A stretch of DNA of 64,000 nt from JACJYM01 sp965230495 (GCA_965230495.1 CBDDLC010000002.1:1-64000); one strand, 5' to 3'; shown: positions 52,164-61,332, counted from the first letter of the stretch. Program-made: numbers and translations. The notes: generated from the sequence alone by a model not told the origin.

Positions 52164-52167
52164 CTAA

Positions 52168-52833
52168 ATGAGAGGAATATATATCCCAATGGTGTCAAGG
52201 CTTTTAAGATATTTTGGAATTTTTGAAAAGGAACAAAAAGGAGTTGATAAGGAAATGAAGTACTTAATAGTAGGTTTAGGAAATGTTGGTTCGGATTATG
52301 ATGGAACCAGACATAATATAGGGTTTGATGTGGTAGACAGGATGGCTGAAAAGGCAGGGGTTACTTTTAAAGTAGATGATCTGGCATATGTGACGGAATA
52401 TAGGTCGAAAGGAAGATCGCTTACACTTATTAAGCCTACGACATATATGAATCTTAGTGGTAAGGCGGTAAAACATTGGATGAAGAGGTTAGGAATTACT
52501 AAGGATAGAGTTTTAATTATTTTAGATGATTTGAATTTAGATTTTGGTAAGATAAGATTAAGAGCAAAGGGTAGTGATGGAGGGCACAATGGACTTAAAG
52601 ATATTACTCGGGTTTTAGGAGGACAGGATTATGCTAGATTGAGGATAGGTATCGGAAATAATTATAGAAAAGGGCAACAAGTCAATTTTGTACTTGGTAA
52701 GTGGACTGGAGAAGAGCTAGATGAACTCAACTATGTAGTTAATCATTGTGCGGATTCGGCAGAAGCTTTTTCTCATTTGCAGTTTAAATTTGCGATGGAG
52801 AAAGCAAATAGTTTCAAGTTAGAATCCAGCTAA
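52168..52833 (+). CDS. pth: Peptidyl-tRNA hydrolase
   Basis: The core from Met at 52255 (MKYLIVGLGNVGSDYDGTRH) is a typical Pth of about 190 residues. The family residues are present: the active-site His in TRHNIGFDVVD, Asn in TYMNLSG, Asp in ILDDLNLDFG, and GGHNGLKDI. Pth cleaves peptides from prematurely released peptidyl-tRNA. The frame extends to 52168, adding a 29-residue basic, amphipathic N terminus (MVSRLLRYFGIFEKEQKG). Similar short extensions occur in some Bacteroidota Pth proteins. ATG 52168, 52189 and 52255 are all possible starts. The gene is 4 bp after the Gfo/Idh gene and ends 4 bp from the convergent response regulator gene. Confidence 0.95.
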   Translation: MRGIYIPMVSRLLRYFGIFEKEQKGVDKEMKYLIVGLGNVGSDYDGTRHNIGFDVVDRMAEKAGVTFKVDDLAYVTEYRSKGRSLTLIKPTTYMNLSGKAVKHWMKRLGITKDRVLIILDDLNLDFGKIRLRAKGSDGGHNGLKDITRVLGGQDYARLRIGIGNNYRKGQQVNFVLGKWTGEELDELNYVVNHCADSAEAFSHLQFKFAMEKANSFKLESS

Positions 52834-52837
52834 TTCC

Positions 52838-53476
52838 CTAGACTTTAATTATTTTATTCTTGATACAATACAGGACTAAGCCTATTCTGTTTTTGACGTC
52901 CAGTTTATGAAATAGACCTTCCCTATATCCATCTATTGTTTTTGGACTTAAATGCATATCACTTGCTATTTCTTTATAAGTTTTTTCACTGCAAGCTAAT
53001 TTTAGAAATTCTATCTCTCTTTCTTTCAGTTGAACGTTATTGGTTTTTCCATGTATAATGCTGTCCATTGCATTTGACGAAAGCTCATTATTATAATAAC
53101 CGGCTTCTAATACAGCTATCATGGCCAATCTCAACTCTTCAGGGGATACATCTTTTAAGACATAGCCTTTTGCACCTGCCTTCAACATTTTGATGATATC
53201 GATCTCATCATTGTTCATAGAGAGTGCCAATACTTTTATATTTGGAAAAGTACTTTTTAGCCACAATGCGGATTCCTCGCCATCCATTATTGGCATATTT
53301 ACATCCATTAATACTAGGTCAGGTAGTTTAGTATTATGCCTTAATTTATTTTTCATGTCCTCTCCATTTTTATAGCTGGCAAATACATTGAATTGCTCCA
53401 TGTTGCCAACCAGATCGGATAAGGCCGCAGCAAAAAGTTTATGGTCATCGACGATAGCTACATTATACTTTTTCAT
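52838..53476 (-). CDS. NarL/FixJ-family response regulator
   Basis: The 212 residues have a receiver domain (1-120; acidic pair Asp10/Asp11, phospho-acceptor Asp58 in LVLMDVNMP, and KGYVLKD with the conserved Lys) and a LuxR-type HTH domain (about 145-205: LKEREIEFLKLACSEKTYKE, DMHLSPKTIDGYREGLFHKL). It should be phosphorylated by the sensor kinase whose gene overlaps it by 14 bp, then bind DNA as a dimer. It is the last gene of a five-gene operon. Its targets are unknown; the operon's own promoter is an obvious candidate. Confidence 0.94.
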   Translation of the reverse strand: MKKYNVAIVDDHKLFAAALSDLVGNMEQFNVFASYKNGEDMKNKLRHNTKLPDLVLMDVNMPIMDGEESALWLKSTFPNIKVLALSMNNDEIDIIKMLKAGAKGYVLKDVSPEELRLAMIAVLEAGYYNNELSSNAMDSIIHGKTNNVQLKEREIEFLKLACSEKTYKEIASDMHLSPKTIDGYREGLFHKLDVKNRIGLVLYCIKNKIIKV

Positions 53477-54251
53477 TGTTCTCCTTTTTATATTGTTTAG
53501 TGAGAATAAGAGTTGTTCCCTTGCCAGGTTCAGAATAGAAGTTCAAATCAGCATTGATCATCTTGGCCCTGTTAAAAATATTACTTATGCCACTTCCTTT
53601 TTTACTTACGGACATGTCAAAACCAATTCCGTTGTCACTGACATCTAGTTTGAAAAAATCAATATTCGCATCAACGTTTATTTTCATCCATTTGGCTTTC
53701 GAGTATTTTATTGAATTACTCAGAAACTCTTGAAATATGCGGAAGATAATGATCTCTTCTTCAAGTATTAACTTTAAATCATCACATCCATTATGGTATT
53801 CGATATTGAATAACTGAAGTTTTTCAATTCTTTCCACCTCTTTACTTATGGCTTCACATAAACCAATATTTTTTACATAGTCAGAGTTCATTCCTCTAGA
53901 TAGTGATCGTAACTCATTAATGGCCAATTTTAAGGTGTTTCGAGTGTCAATCATTTTTTCGTCTAAATTATGGGCTGTGAGGCTATTCAATTGCATATTT
54001 ACAACAGAAAGTAGTTGCCCTACATTATCATGTATTTCCTTGCCTATGTCAGTAAGTGTCTGGTCTTGAATCTCTATGATAGACTTTTGAATTTCCTTTT
54101 TATAATTCTCTTCCTGCTCTTTTTTTTCAAAAGCGAATTCTATTTGTTTTCTCTGGAAGTAAACAAGAAAACTTACCAATAATATGACCAGTACTATGAA
54201 TACAATTCCAATGCTTACTACAGTAATTATTATTTGTTGGTCATTTGGCAT
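53463..54251 (-). CDS. Sensor histidine kinase (HisKA_3/NarX-like), single N-terminal span
   Basis: The 262 residues have one membrane span (about 7-31), a coiled linker (RKQIEFAFEKKEQEENYKKE), the phospho-acceptor His74 in DIGKEIHDNVGQLLSVVNMQ, and a HATPase domain: N-box EFLSNSIKYSKAKW, G1 DNGIGFD and G2 GSGISNIFNRAK. Almost nothing precedes the span, so this kinase has no sensor domain of its own. The 7-span protein encoded upstream (22-bp overlap) or the two NDCCPR proteins could sense the signal. It overlaps the response regulator gene by 14 bp, so the pair is certain. Confidence 0.94.
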   Translation of the reverse strand: MPNDQQIIITVVSIGIVFIVLVILLVSFLVYFQRKQIEFAFEKKEQEENYKKEIQKSIIEIQDQTLTDIGKEIHDNVGQLLSVVNMQLNSLTAHNLDEKMIDTRNTLKLAINELRSLSRGMNSDYVKNIGLCEAISKEVERIEKLQLFNIEYHNGCDDLKLILEEEIIIFRIFQEFLSNSIKYSKAKWMKINVDANIDFFKLDVSDNGIGFDMSVSKKGSGISNIFNRAKMINADLNFYSEPGKGTTLILTKQYKKENNEKV

Positions 54252-54892
54252 TTTATAAATCCGTAGTTGAAGATTGAATATACTATTAAGTTGAAAATAT
54301 GCATAAAAATGTTCAAGTAGTAAACACTCGCATCATCAAATTCCAAATTTCTAACAATTAAATTTGGGATAGCACCAACATAAAAGAGAATAAGACCTAC
54401 ACTTATCCAAAACCATAAATATTTGGTTAGAAATAGTACCAACTCGCTGTTCAGAATTTCCCTTATAAATATGGTAACAGATGTAATAACACCAGCCCAC
54501 GATATTACAAAGTTTATACTATTGAATTCATGAAATAAGCCACTGCCAAAACTACTACTTAGTGTTTGGATCAATAGGCAAATAGAGGCAACTATCAGTA
54601 CTTGCTTTTTAGAGCTATTGTTCTTTAAGAGTTTGTAGTACATTGTCAAAACCAGATACAACTGGATAATAACTCCAATATTGATGATTCCAATCCAACA
54701 ACTTTTGTTTTCGGGAACCAAATGATTATAAAACAACCTCGGCAAATTGTCCATCGCGGCACTTACTAAGAGCCAATAGAAAAAGAAAATTAATGCAGTA
54801 TCAAAATATTTTTTTCTATAAAATAAGGCGATTAGTATTGTTACAATAACATAAGCTTTGGAAATCATCATCAATGTCGTACTCTCAGGCAT
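54230..54892 (-). CDS. Seven-span membrane protein of a two-component operon, probable sensor partner
   Basis: The 220 residues contain seven hydrophobic spans, the first near SKAYVIVTILIALFY and the last near NIFMHIFNLIVYSIFNYGFI, joined by short loops. No enzyme motif is seen. It overlaps the histidine kinase gene by 22 bp and follows the second NDCCPR gene by 16 bp. Since the kinase lacks a sensor domain, this protein is the best candidate for the membrane sensor. This is inference from operon structure. I do not recognise the family; it may belong to the uncharacterised seven-span proteins often found next to kinases in Bacteroidota. Confidence 0.75.
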   Translation of the reverse strand: MPESTTLMMISKAYVIVTILIALFYRKKYFDTALIFFFYWLLVSAAMDNLPRLFYNHLVPENKSCWIGIINIGVIIQLYLVLTMYYKLLKNNSSKKQVLIVASICLLIQTLSSSFGSGLFHEFNSINFVISWAGVITSVTIFIREILNSELVLFLTKYLWFWISVGLILFYVGAIPNLIVRNLEFDDASVYYLNIFMHIFNLIVYSIFNYGFIKCQMTNK

Positions 54893-54908
54893 TTTTAGCT
54901 ATTTCAAT

Positions 54909-55391
54909 TTATCTAGGACAACAATCGTTAATATCTAATACTACTTCGTCGTTATTTATTGATTCATTTACACTGGTCCCTCCCTGTAATGGATTTGAAA
55001 ACTGTGGTCGGAAATAAAGACTATGATATAGTAAAGAATCTTTCTTTTCTTCCTCTAGTTTTTTAACCATCAATTTAGCACCTAAATTAATTTCAATGGT
55101 ATCATAATCATTACCTCTTTGTAAACAATATTGATCGAGGAAACGGATATAGTCCTTTATCTCATTTTTATCAAATTTGAAGGTCCTGTTGTCATAAATT
55201 GGTGTTTGATCGATGGTTCTACCGAAATAAGCAGTATCCAGAGAGTCAGCATGACTTAAGGTTTGTAGTTTGTTATAGAATTTGGTTCTATAGTCGTATT
55301 CATGTGTTTCTGTTTTCTGGCACCTTTTGAAGGATAAGGTGGTAATTATACCCAGTACAAAGAAAATAATATAGGAACCTGTATTTTTCAT
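54909..55391 (-). CDS. Envelope-anchored NDCCPR protein B
   Basis: The 160 residues begin with one hydrophobic segment (GSYIIFFVLGIITTLSF) followed by KRCQK, which may be a signal anchor or an atypical lipoprotein signal. The soluble part is clearly paralogous to the next gene upstream: QTPIYDNRTFKF against TPIPDNSSFLF, INLGAKL against VGLGAKQ, YHSLYFRPQF against YQSLIIRPIL, and both end VLD(I/L)NDCCPR. The family is not one I can name. The conserved C-terminal CC pair suggests a disulfide, a metal site or an interaction tag. The gene is followed by the seven-span gene after 16 bp. Confidence 0.72.
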   Translation of the reverse strand: MKNTGSYIIFFVLGIITTLSFKRCQKTETHEYDYRTKFYNKLQTLSHADSLDTAYFGRTIDQTPIYDNRTFKFDKNEIKDYIRFLDQYCLQRGNDYDTIEINLGAKLMVKKLEEEKKDSLLYHSLYFRPQFSNPLQGGTSVNESINNDEVVLDINDCCPR

Positions 55392-55459
55392 AATAATTAA
55401 GTTTAGTTGATTTTAAGTTTAATATTGCTTTGTGAAGATCCAATAAGATTTTTAATTTT

Positions 55460-55873
55460 CTATCGTGGACAACAATCATTTAGATCCAATACCAAAAGTT
55501 GATTGGTGTAATTTGGTATGGAAGCCTGTGCTGTTGGTTCCAGGATAGGTCGGATGATCAAAGATTGATATAACTTGCCTGCATTTTGTTTCGCACCTAG
55601 ACCTACCTCCATTTGCACATCATCGGTGTCGATATTGTACTTGGACCTGAAGGAGTCCAGATATATGGCATAATCCTGCAGAACGTCACTTCCGAAAAGA
55701 AAAGAACTGTTGTCAGGAATGGGAGTCAAAGCAGTGGTTCTATTGATATAAGTATTAATTAAAGATTCAGATTGGGCAACTGTGATCAGCTTTGAGCGAA
55801 AGTTAGAACCTGTGTAATTGGCTCCGCACGAAACGCAAAATAAAATAATGAAAAAAAAATAAAAATTTTTCAT
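55460..55873 (-). CDS. NDCCPR lipoprotein A
   Basis: The 137 residues start with a lipoprotein signal peptide (MKNFYFFFIILFCVSCGANY, Cys16 as lipidated residue). The mature part is a small alpha/beta-like domain, paralogous to the protein encoded 68 bp downstream, and the two end identically except for one residue (VLDLNDCCPR). It is the first gene of the five-gene operon with the seven-span protein, the histidine kinase and the response regulator, so it may be the external sensor or ligand receptor. Function is unknown and no catalytic residues are evident. Confidence 0.75.
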   Translation of the reverse strand: MKNFYFFFIILFCVSCGANYTGSNFRSKLITVAQSESLINTYINRTTALTPIPDNSSFLFGSDVLQDYAIYLDSFRSKYNIDTDDVQMEVGLGAKQNAGKLYQSLIIRPILEPTAQASIPNYTNQLLVLDLNDCCPR

Positions 55874-56018
55874 AATTACTACATTTTAGGTTGATTAATA
55901 AATTACAAGTTAATACTTACGAAATTATATTCTGTCGTGCAAGAATATTTTGGGGAAAAATCCCCAACATAAAAATATAAAATTTGATTTTTGAGTTAGT
56001 GAACTGTATTTTTATGAT

Positions 56019-59000
56019 ATGAAGTATTTCTTACCTCTATTTTTCATATTTTTTTCAGCAAATACTTATGCTCAAAGTTTTGACACTGAGTTTGGAAAAA
56101 ACCGTGTTCAGTATAATGATGATTTTAAATATTGGAATAGGTACGAAACCGATAACTTCATTACATATTGGTATGGAAAATCCAAGATGATTGCAAGAAC
56201 TGTAATGCCTCTTGCCGAAATGGATCACGCGGATATTCAATCTTTGATAGAACATAGAGTCAATGATAAGTTGCAAATATTGGTTTACTCTGATATAGCT
56301 GACCTCAAACAAAGTAATATTGGTAGTGAATCTTCTTTTACTTCTAAGACAGGGCAAACCAAAATAGCCGGAAATAAGATGTTTGTCTATTTTGATGGCG
56401 ATCATCAACACTTGAGAAAACAAATTAGAGAGGGAATAGCCTCTGTCTATATCAATGCTATGATGTTTGGTACAGGTATACAGGAAATAGTACAAAATGC
56501 GGTTTTACTGGATTTGCCGGACTGGTTTAAAGTAGGTCTGGTAAGTTTTGCCGGAAGTCACTGGGATGAACTGATAGAGGATGAATTGCGAGAGTTGGTG
56601 GCCAGAGAAGAAGACTATTTAGAGTTTGATAATTTAGTAGAGGATCACCCCAGAGTGGCAGGACATTCTATGTGGTACTACATTAGTCAAAATTATGGTA
56701 AGTCTAGCATATCTAATATTCTTTATCTAAATAGGATATCTCGATCTTTTGAAAATAGTCTCAATTATACGCTAAATACTACACCAGAAAAACTCTACGA
56801 GGAATGGCAGTCATTTTATAGAAGAAAATATGAGCTAGAAGATGGTTTATGGGATAAGAGAGAAGATCAATTAGTAGTTACGAAAAATAAGAAGTATGTT
56901 CCGATAAGTACTTTTTCGTATGACAAAACCGGGACTAACATAGCTTACGCTTATAATAATTTGGGTAAAATACGTATTGATGTACTGAATCTGGAGCGTC
57001 GAAAATCAAAAACTGTATTTAAATACGGGAGCAAAAATAATTTACAAGAGACTGATTTTAATTATCCATTAATATCATGGCACGAAAACGGTGATTTGTC
57101 CATAATCTATGAACACAGGGATAGAATTTATTTAAAAAAGATTCTTTTTGACAAAGATGAAGAAATAGAACAAGTATTACCTGAAGACTTTCATAGGGTA
57201 TACTCTATGGATGCTATGGATGATAGATTTTACATTTTTACAGCGAATACAGATGGGTTTTCAGATATCTATAAGTATGACGCTAAATATCGAAATTTTG
57301 AGAGAATAACTACTGATTATTTTGATGATTTGGATGCTAGTCTTGGAGAAATCAATGACAAAAAGGGAATTGTTTTTAGTTCCAATCGTAAACAAAATCA
57401 CATATTTCCTGAAAGTTTTGACACCATTTTGCCTATTGATGATTTTGACATTTTCTTTTATGATTTAGAGACGAATGATGGGAGTTTAATGAAATTAACT
57501 AACACACCGTTGGATAATGAGAGATACCCCAAAGTCAGAAATAATGAAGTATACTTCTTAAGCAATGGTAGTGGAATAATTAACCAATATAAGCTTAATG
57601 TCGAGAATAATAATGTTATTGCCTTGACGAATGAATCTAGAAATTTAATAAGGCATGATGTAGATGGCGATGCAGAGGAAAGTGTACGTCTTTTATATGA
57701 TCATAACGCATATCAACTTTACCGAGGCAAAAATTTAGAACCTAGAGAAGTTCCAGTTACTGACTATAGAAAAGCCATGGTTTCTTTTGATAAAAATAAA
57801 GAAGAAGCTCTCGTAATCGTAAAAGAAGAGCAAGAAGTAGAAGAAGTTCCTAAAGGCATGTTTTTTATGAGTGAATTCGAGGATCCTTCTGAGATAGAGC
57901 CAATAGAAGAAGAAGATCTTTATCAAAACTTTGAAAAGGAAAATGTTAAGATATTCAAGCGAGACAATGAAGATTTCGTATTTCCTAAATATGTACATAG
58001 TAGGACGATAGCAGCAGGTTTAAAGTTTCGATTAGATAATTTTGTAACCAAGGCAGATAATGAGGTGCTTTTTGAAGGATTAGAAACATTTTCCGGAGAT
58101 CGTACTGAATTAGGACAGGCCGCTTTGGGAATTTTGTTAAAGGCTACTATTAAAGATTTGTTTGAGGACTACGTGATCGAAGGGGGAGTGAGGTTACCCA
58201 CTTCTTTTGATGGTTCGGAGTATTTCGTGACATTTGAGAATAAGAAAAAGTTACTGGATAGAAAGTTTATACTATATCGCAAATCGCAGTCTTTAGATCC
58301 CTTAGAAAACGATTTTTCGTTTACAAATTCAAAAAAACAGAGTCTATTGGGGATGTATCAGGTCAAGTATCCTTTTGATGTATATACAAGTCTAAGAGCT
58401 ACTGCAATGCTAAGATTTGATAAGTTTTTCTACAAATCTACGGATCAAGCTACTTTTGAATCGCCATTCGTTCACGAAAAAAGAATAGGTTTAAAAGTCG
58501 AATATATTTTTGATAATACATTGGAAAAAAATTACAATACTTTACATGGTACAAGGTATAAGTTCTATGTTGAGGTATTAAATCAATTCAACTTTGAATT
58601 GGCCGATGGTATCAATATTGACTTAAATCAAGGATTCACAGGAGCTATAGGAGTAGATGCGAGACATTATATTCCTGTTTTGGGGAAATCCGTTTTGGCA
58701 TTGAGAGGAACAGCAGCTGGTTCATTTGGTAGTAAACCTATGTTGTATATGTTGGGTGGAGTCAATAATTGGTTAATACCACAATTTGACAACAGTATAC
58801 CGGTAGCAGAAAGAGAGTTTTCTTTAAAGACCTATGTGCCACATTTAAGAGGATTTGACTACAATATTAGAAATGGAACTTCCTATGCCTTGGCGAATGT
58901 GGAATTGAGAGTACCGATTTTTAGATATTTCTTAAAAAGAGGAAGAGGGGTTTCCTTTTTTAGGAATATGCAGGTTGTCTTTTTTGGCGACGCCGGTACA

Positions 59001-59240
59001 GCATGGTATGGCAATGGACCATTTTCAGACGAGAACCCTATTAATACCACAAATATATCAGCTCCTCCAACACTAGAGCTTGAGATTCAATATTATAGAG
59101 ACCCATTGGTCATTGGCTATGGTGCCGGAATTCATACTACACTGTTAGGTTATTTTATCAAATTGGATTATGCTCGTGGAATAGAAACACGGAAAGTAGG
59201 AGATGGTAAATTTTATCTTTCTATGGGTTTAGATTTTTAA
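56019..59240 (+). CDS. Outer-membrane barrel protein with degenerate peptidase-like and beta-propeller domains
   Basis: The 1,073 residues have a signal peptide (MKYFLPLFFIFFSANTYAQ), then about 30-270 a gluzincin-like region in which the zinc motif is lost: the expected HExxH helix reads QIREGIASVYIN and the downstream EG motif reads LPDWFKVGLVSF. About 285-600 are beta-propeller (TolB/PD40-like) repeats, recognisable in YVPISTFSYDKTGTNIAYAY and IVFSSNRKQN. A glutamate-rich linker follows, and about 690-1073 form an outer-membrane barrel with a surface-antigen (Omp85-like) end (VVFFGDAGTAWYGNG; final FYLSMGLDF). It probably acts in envelope or secretion biogenesis; the exact role is unknown. 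It is the single gene of its transcript, divergent from the two-component operon across 145 bp. Confidence 0.85.
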   Translation: MKYFLPLFFIFFSANTYAQSFDTEFGKNRVQYNDDFKYWNRYETDNFITYWYGKSKMIARTVMPLAEMDHADIQSLIEHRVNDKLQILVYSDIADLKQSNIGSESSFTSKTGQTKIAGNKMFVYFDGDHQHLRKQIREGIASVYINAMMFGTGIQEIVQNAVLLDLPDWFKVGLVSFAGSHWDELIEDELRELVAREEDYLEFDNLVEDHPRVAGHSMWYYISQNYGKSSISNILYLNRISRSFENSLNYTLNTTPEKLYEEWQSFYRRKYELEDGLWDKREDQLVVTKNKKYVPISTFSYDKTGTNIAYAYNNLGKIRIDVLNLERRKSKTVFKYGSKNNLQETDFNYPLISWHENGDLSIIYEHRDRIYLKKILFDKDEEIEQVLPEDFHRVYSMDAMDDRFYIFTANTDGFSDIYKYDAKYRNFERITTDYFDDLDASLGEINDKKGIVFSSNRKQNHIFPESFDTILPIDDFDIFFYDLETNDGSLMKLTNTPLDNERYPKVRNNEVYFLSNGSGIINQYKLNVENNNVIALTNESRNLIRHDVDGDAEESVRLLYDHNAYQLYRGKNLEPREVPVTDYRKAMVSFDKNKEEALVIVKEEQEVEEVPKGMFFMSEFEDPSEIEPIEEEDLYQNFEKENVKIFKRDNEDFVFPKYVHSRTIAAGLKFRLDNFVTKADNEVLFEGLETFSGDRTELGQAALGILLKATIKDLFEDYVIEGGVRLPTSFDGSEYFVTFENKKKLLDRKFILYRKSQSLDPLENDFSFTNSKKQSLLGMYQVKYPFDVYTSLRATAMLRFDKFFYKSTDQATFESPFVHEKRIGLKVEYIFDNTLEKNYNTLHGTRYKFYVEVLNQFNFELADGINIDLNQGFTGAIGVDARHYIPVLGKSVLALRGTAAGSFGSKPMLYMLGGVNNWLIPQFDNSIPVAEREFSLKTYVPHLRGFDYNIRNGTSYALANVELRVPIFRYFLKRGRGVSFFRNMQVVFFGDAGTAWYGNGPFSDENPINTTNISAPPTLELEIQYYRDPLVIGYGAGIHTTLLGYFIKLDYARGIETRKVGDGKFYLSMGLDF

Positions 59241-59295
59241 ACAGGAACTAAAATATATTTGGTCCGGGTTTTTATGTAGAAGCAGCAATTAGATG

Positions 59296-59303
59296 TACTT
59301 TTG
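59296..59303 (+). promoter_or_regulatory. TAnnTTTG promoter element of the beta-barrel gene
   Basis: TACTTTTG matches the -7 consensus exactly and is followed by TCG. It lies inside the longest possible frame (from ATG 59293), which supports ATG 59320 as the true start. Confidence 0.5.
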
Positions 59304-59319
59304 TCGTTTAGTTTTTTAT

Positions 59320-60180
59320 ATGAAAAAAATAATCCTTTCAACAATACTATTTTTTGTCTTTGGTTTCTCGCTGTATTCACAGAGTATAGGAATTAGAGCT
59401 GGACTTAACTATTCTAAATTCTCTGGTCCCGTAGTTAGTAGTTCTAATGAAGCCTACAACTTTAGTTCGGGTTTTCATTTTGGAATAAACCTCAACCAGT
59501 TCATGACGGATAAGAGTTATTTACGTTTTGAGTTACTGTATATTCAGAATGGTAGTAATTATAAAATAAATGGAGACTCGTATTATTATATAAGATCGGA
59601 CGAACCTTTCTATGAAAGGGGCAATACAGATATTAATCTGGATATTTCGAATGCTTATATAAGTTTACCGATAACGTACCATTACAGTATATCTAAAAAA
59701 ATTGAACTGCATGCTGGAGGTTATTTTAATATTCTTATAGGACCAAAAGGATCTGGAACTTTAAAGTTTGATTCTCGCGATAATCCGGATAAGATTAAGA
59801 TGCAGCAGTCGTTGGACTACAACTACAATAGTGATAGAGCAGGATATGGTTATATCCCGAATAGCCAACTATTTCCGACCATTATAGTAGGAGATGAAAA
59901 TGTGCCTTTATTTTCTTACTTAGGTGCATATTATCAATATCAGGAAAAGCTTACTAATAGATTTAGATGGTTTGATGCTGGACTTTCCTTTGGCGGATCT
60001 TATTTTTTCAATAGAGGATTTTATGGTTCTGTAAGATTGGATTATGGATTAGTAGATTTAACCAAGACTGAAGGAGATATCTCTATTACAGAGGTAGATT
60101 TAACTGAAAATAAGGCTTTAAACAAAACTACCAGAGATACCCATGTAGGAATACAGGCTTCTTTAGGATTTAAGTTTTAA
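59320..60180 (+). CDS. Outer-membrane beta-barrel (porin-like) protein
   Basis: The 286-residue form starts at ATG 59320 (MKKIILSTILFFVFGFSLYSQ), because this is a clean signal peptide and a promoter box overlaps the longer start. The mature protein opens IGIRAGLNYSKFSG and has alternating amphipathic strands with long loops (for example SYYYIRSDEPFYERGNTDIN), ending HVGIQASLGFKF with a terminal Phe, as needed for barrel insertion. This is the PorT/OMP_b-brl type common in Bacteroidota. The function is unknown. It lies downstream of the large barrel protein gene but has its own promoter. Its last 18 bp overlap the end of the convergent glycosyltransferase gene. Confidence 0.88.
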   Translation: MKKIILSTILFFVFGFSLYSQSIGIRAGLNYSKFSGPVVSSSNEAYNFSSGFHFGINLNQFMTDKSYLRFELLYIQNGSNYKINGDSYYYIRSDEPFYERGNTDINLDISNAYISLPITYHYSISKKIELHAGGYFNILIGPKGSGTLKFDSRDNPDKIKMQQSLDYNYNSDRAGYGYIPNSQLFPTIIVGDENVPLFSYLGAYYQYQEKLTNRFRWFDAGLSFGGSYFFNRGFYGSVRLDYGLVDLTKTEGDISITEVDLTENKALNKTTRDTHVGIQASLGFKF

Positions 60181-61332
60181 AAGTTCGCTGATAGTTGATT
60201 CAAGTCGGGCTCTATTAGCATAAAATTCTTTTTGAATAGCAGTTTCAGAAATGTGCTTTCTTAGATATTCCTTGTTATTTATCCAGTTATTTATAGTATT
60301 TATTAATTGATCTGAATCATCGTAACGAAGGATTAATGATTCCCAAAAATCTAGTTTAGGAAAATAACTTGGAACAATTGAGGGCTTACGGTATCTCATG
60401 AAGTCATTTAGGTTGCCGGATATCCAGGTTTTTCCGAAATACTCTTTGTTAACACCATAGGTTATCTTAGAATGAATAGGCAATATTAGAAAATCTGCTT
60501 GCCTCATTGATTGATCAAACATTCGTTGATCGATCTCATCTGTATAATATTTAAGTTTTACAAATGTTAGATTTGTTTCAATTGACTTTAATATATCGAG
60601 TGTTTTTCCAGAAGCTTTGCCCAAGAATTGAATTATGATATTGTCATTAATTGATTCGTCTATTTTGGGAATAGCATTAATGAGTTGTTGGTAATCTCTG
60701 CTTGTTTGACTAACGGTGCCCGGAACTACAATGGAGATGGGAGTTTCTTGATTTTTTATTCGAGGCTTGAAATTCAATATACCTGACATAATAGGAATGT
60801 AGGATATTTTATCTTTTCTATGATCCTTAAGGTAAGAAGTAATGTGCTCATAGATTGAAAGTGAGGGTAGGAGGAATCGGTCGTAAGAATCTAGTGCTCT
60901 TTTCCTTTTGTTAGAAAGATTTAGCACTTTGTATTTTAATTTCCTTACAGCATTGGATATACTATTAGAACGTATAGAGCTTTCTTTATCAAAAAAACAA
61001 GTGTTGGAGTTATGGATTAATAAGGCAGTAGGAATGTTCCATTTTTTTTCTATTAATCGATGATTTGATAGGTGTATAGATAGTACGAAACACACTTGAT
61101 GCCTATCTATAAACAAAAAATCTTCTTTATTCAGAGAATCTTTATTGATAATTCGCCATTCTCCGGCCTTAGAGTGATGTTGTGAGAGATAGTTATAATT
61201 TCGTTGGGAAGTTATAATGGAGATTACAACGTTAAGTTCGTTTAGGTACTGTAAATATTTTTCAAGTACTTCATTGTGAGTAGATAACTCAATTATTACA
61301 ACAGAAATTTTCAACGAGGAGGTTTTAGACAT
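60163..61332 (-). CDS. Glycosyltransferase-like protein, GT4/GT-B type (tentative)
   Basis: The 389 residues (ATG 61332) have a two-domain layout. The N-terminal half is Rossmann-like (ISVVIIELSTHNEVLEKYLQ; IPTALLIHNSNTCFFDKES). The C-terminal half resembles GT-B enzymes: ISIVVPGTVSQTSRDYQQLI, then IIIQFLGKASGK, and a donor-site-like stretch around WISGNLNDFMRYRKPSIVPS. This fits a GT4-like glycosyltransferase, but the usual EX7E motif is not clear. Its start overlaps the reductase gene by 8 bp, so they are cotranscribed. The stop overlaps the convergent barrel gene by 18 bp. Confidence 0.72.
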   Translation of the reverse strand: MSKTSSLKISVVIIELSTHNEVLEKYLQYLNELNVVISIITSQRNYNYLSQHHSKAGEWRIINKDSLNKEDFLFIDRHQVCFVLSIHLSNHRLIEKKWNIPTALLIHNSNTCFFDKESSIRSNSISNAVRKLKYKVLNLSNKRKRALDSYDRFLLPSLSIYEHITSYLKDHRKDKISYIPIMSGILNFKPRIKNQETPISIVVPGTVSQTSRDYQQLINAIPKIDESINDNIIIQFLGKASGKTLDILKSIETNLTFVKLKYYTDEIDQRMFDQSMRQADFLILPIHSKITYGVNKEYFGKTWISGNLNDFMRYRKPSIVPSYFPKLDFWESLILRYDDSDQLINTINNWINNKEYLRKHISETAIQKEFYANRARLESTISELLKLKS

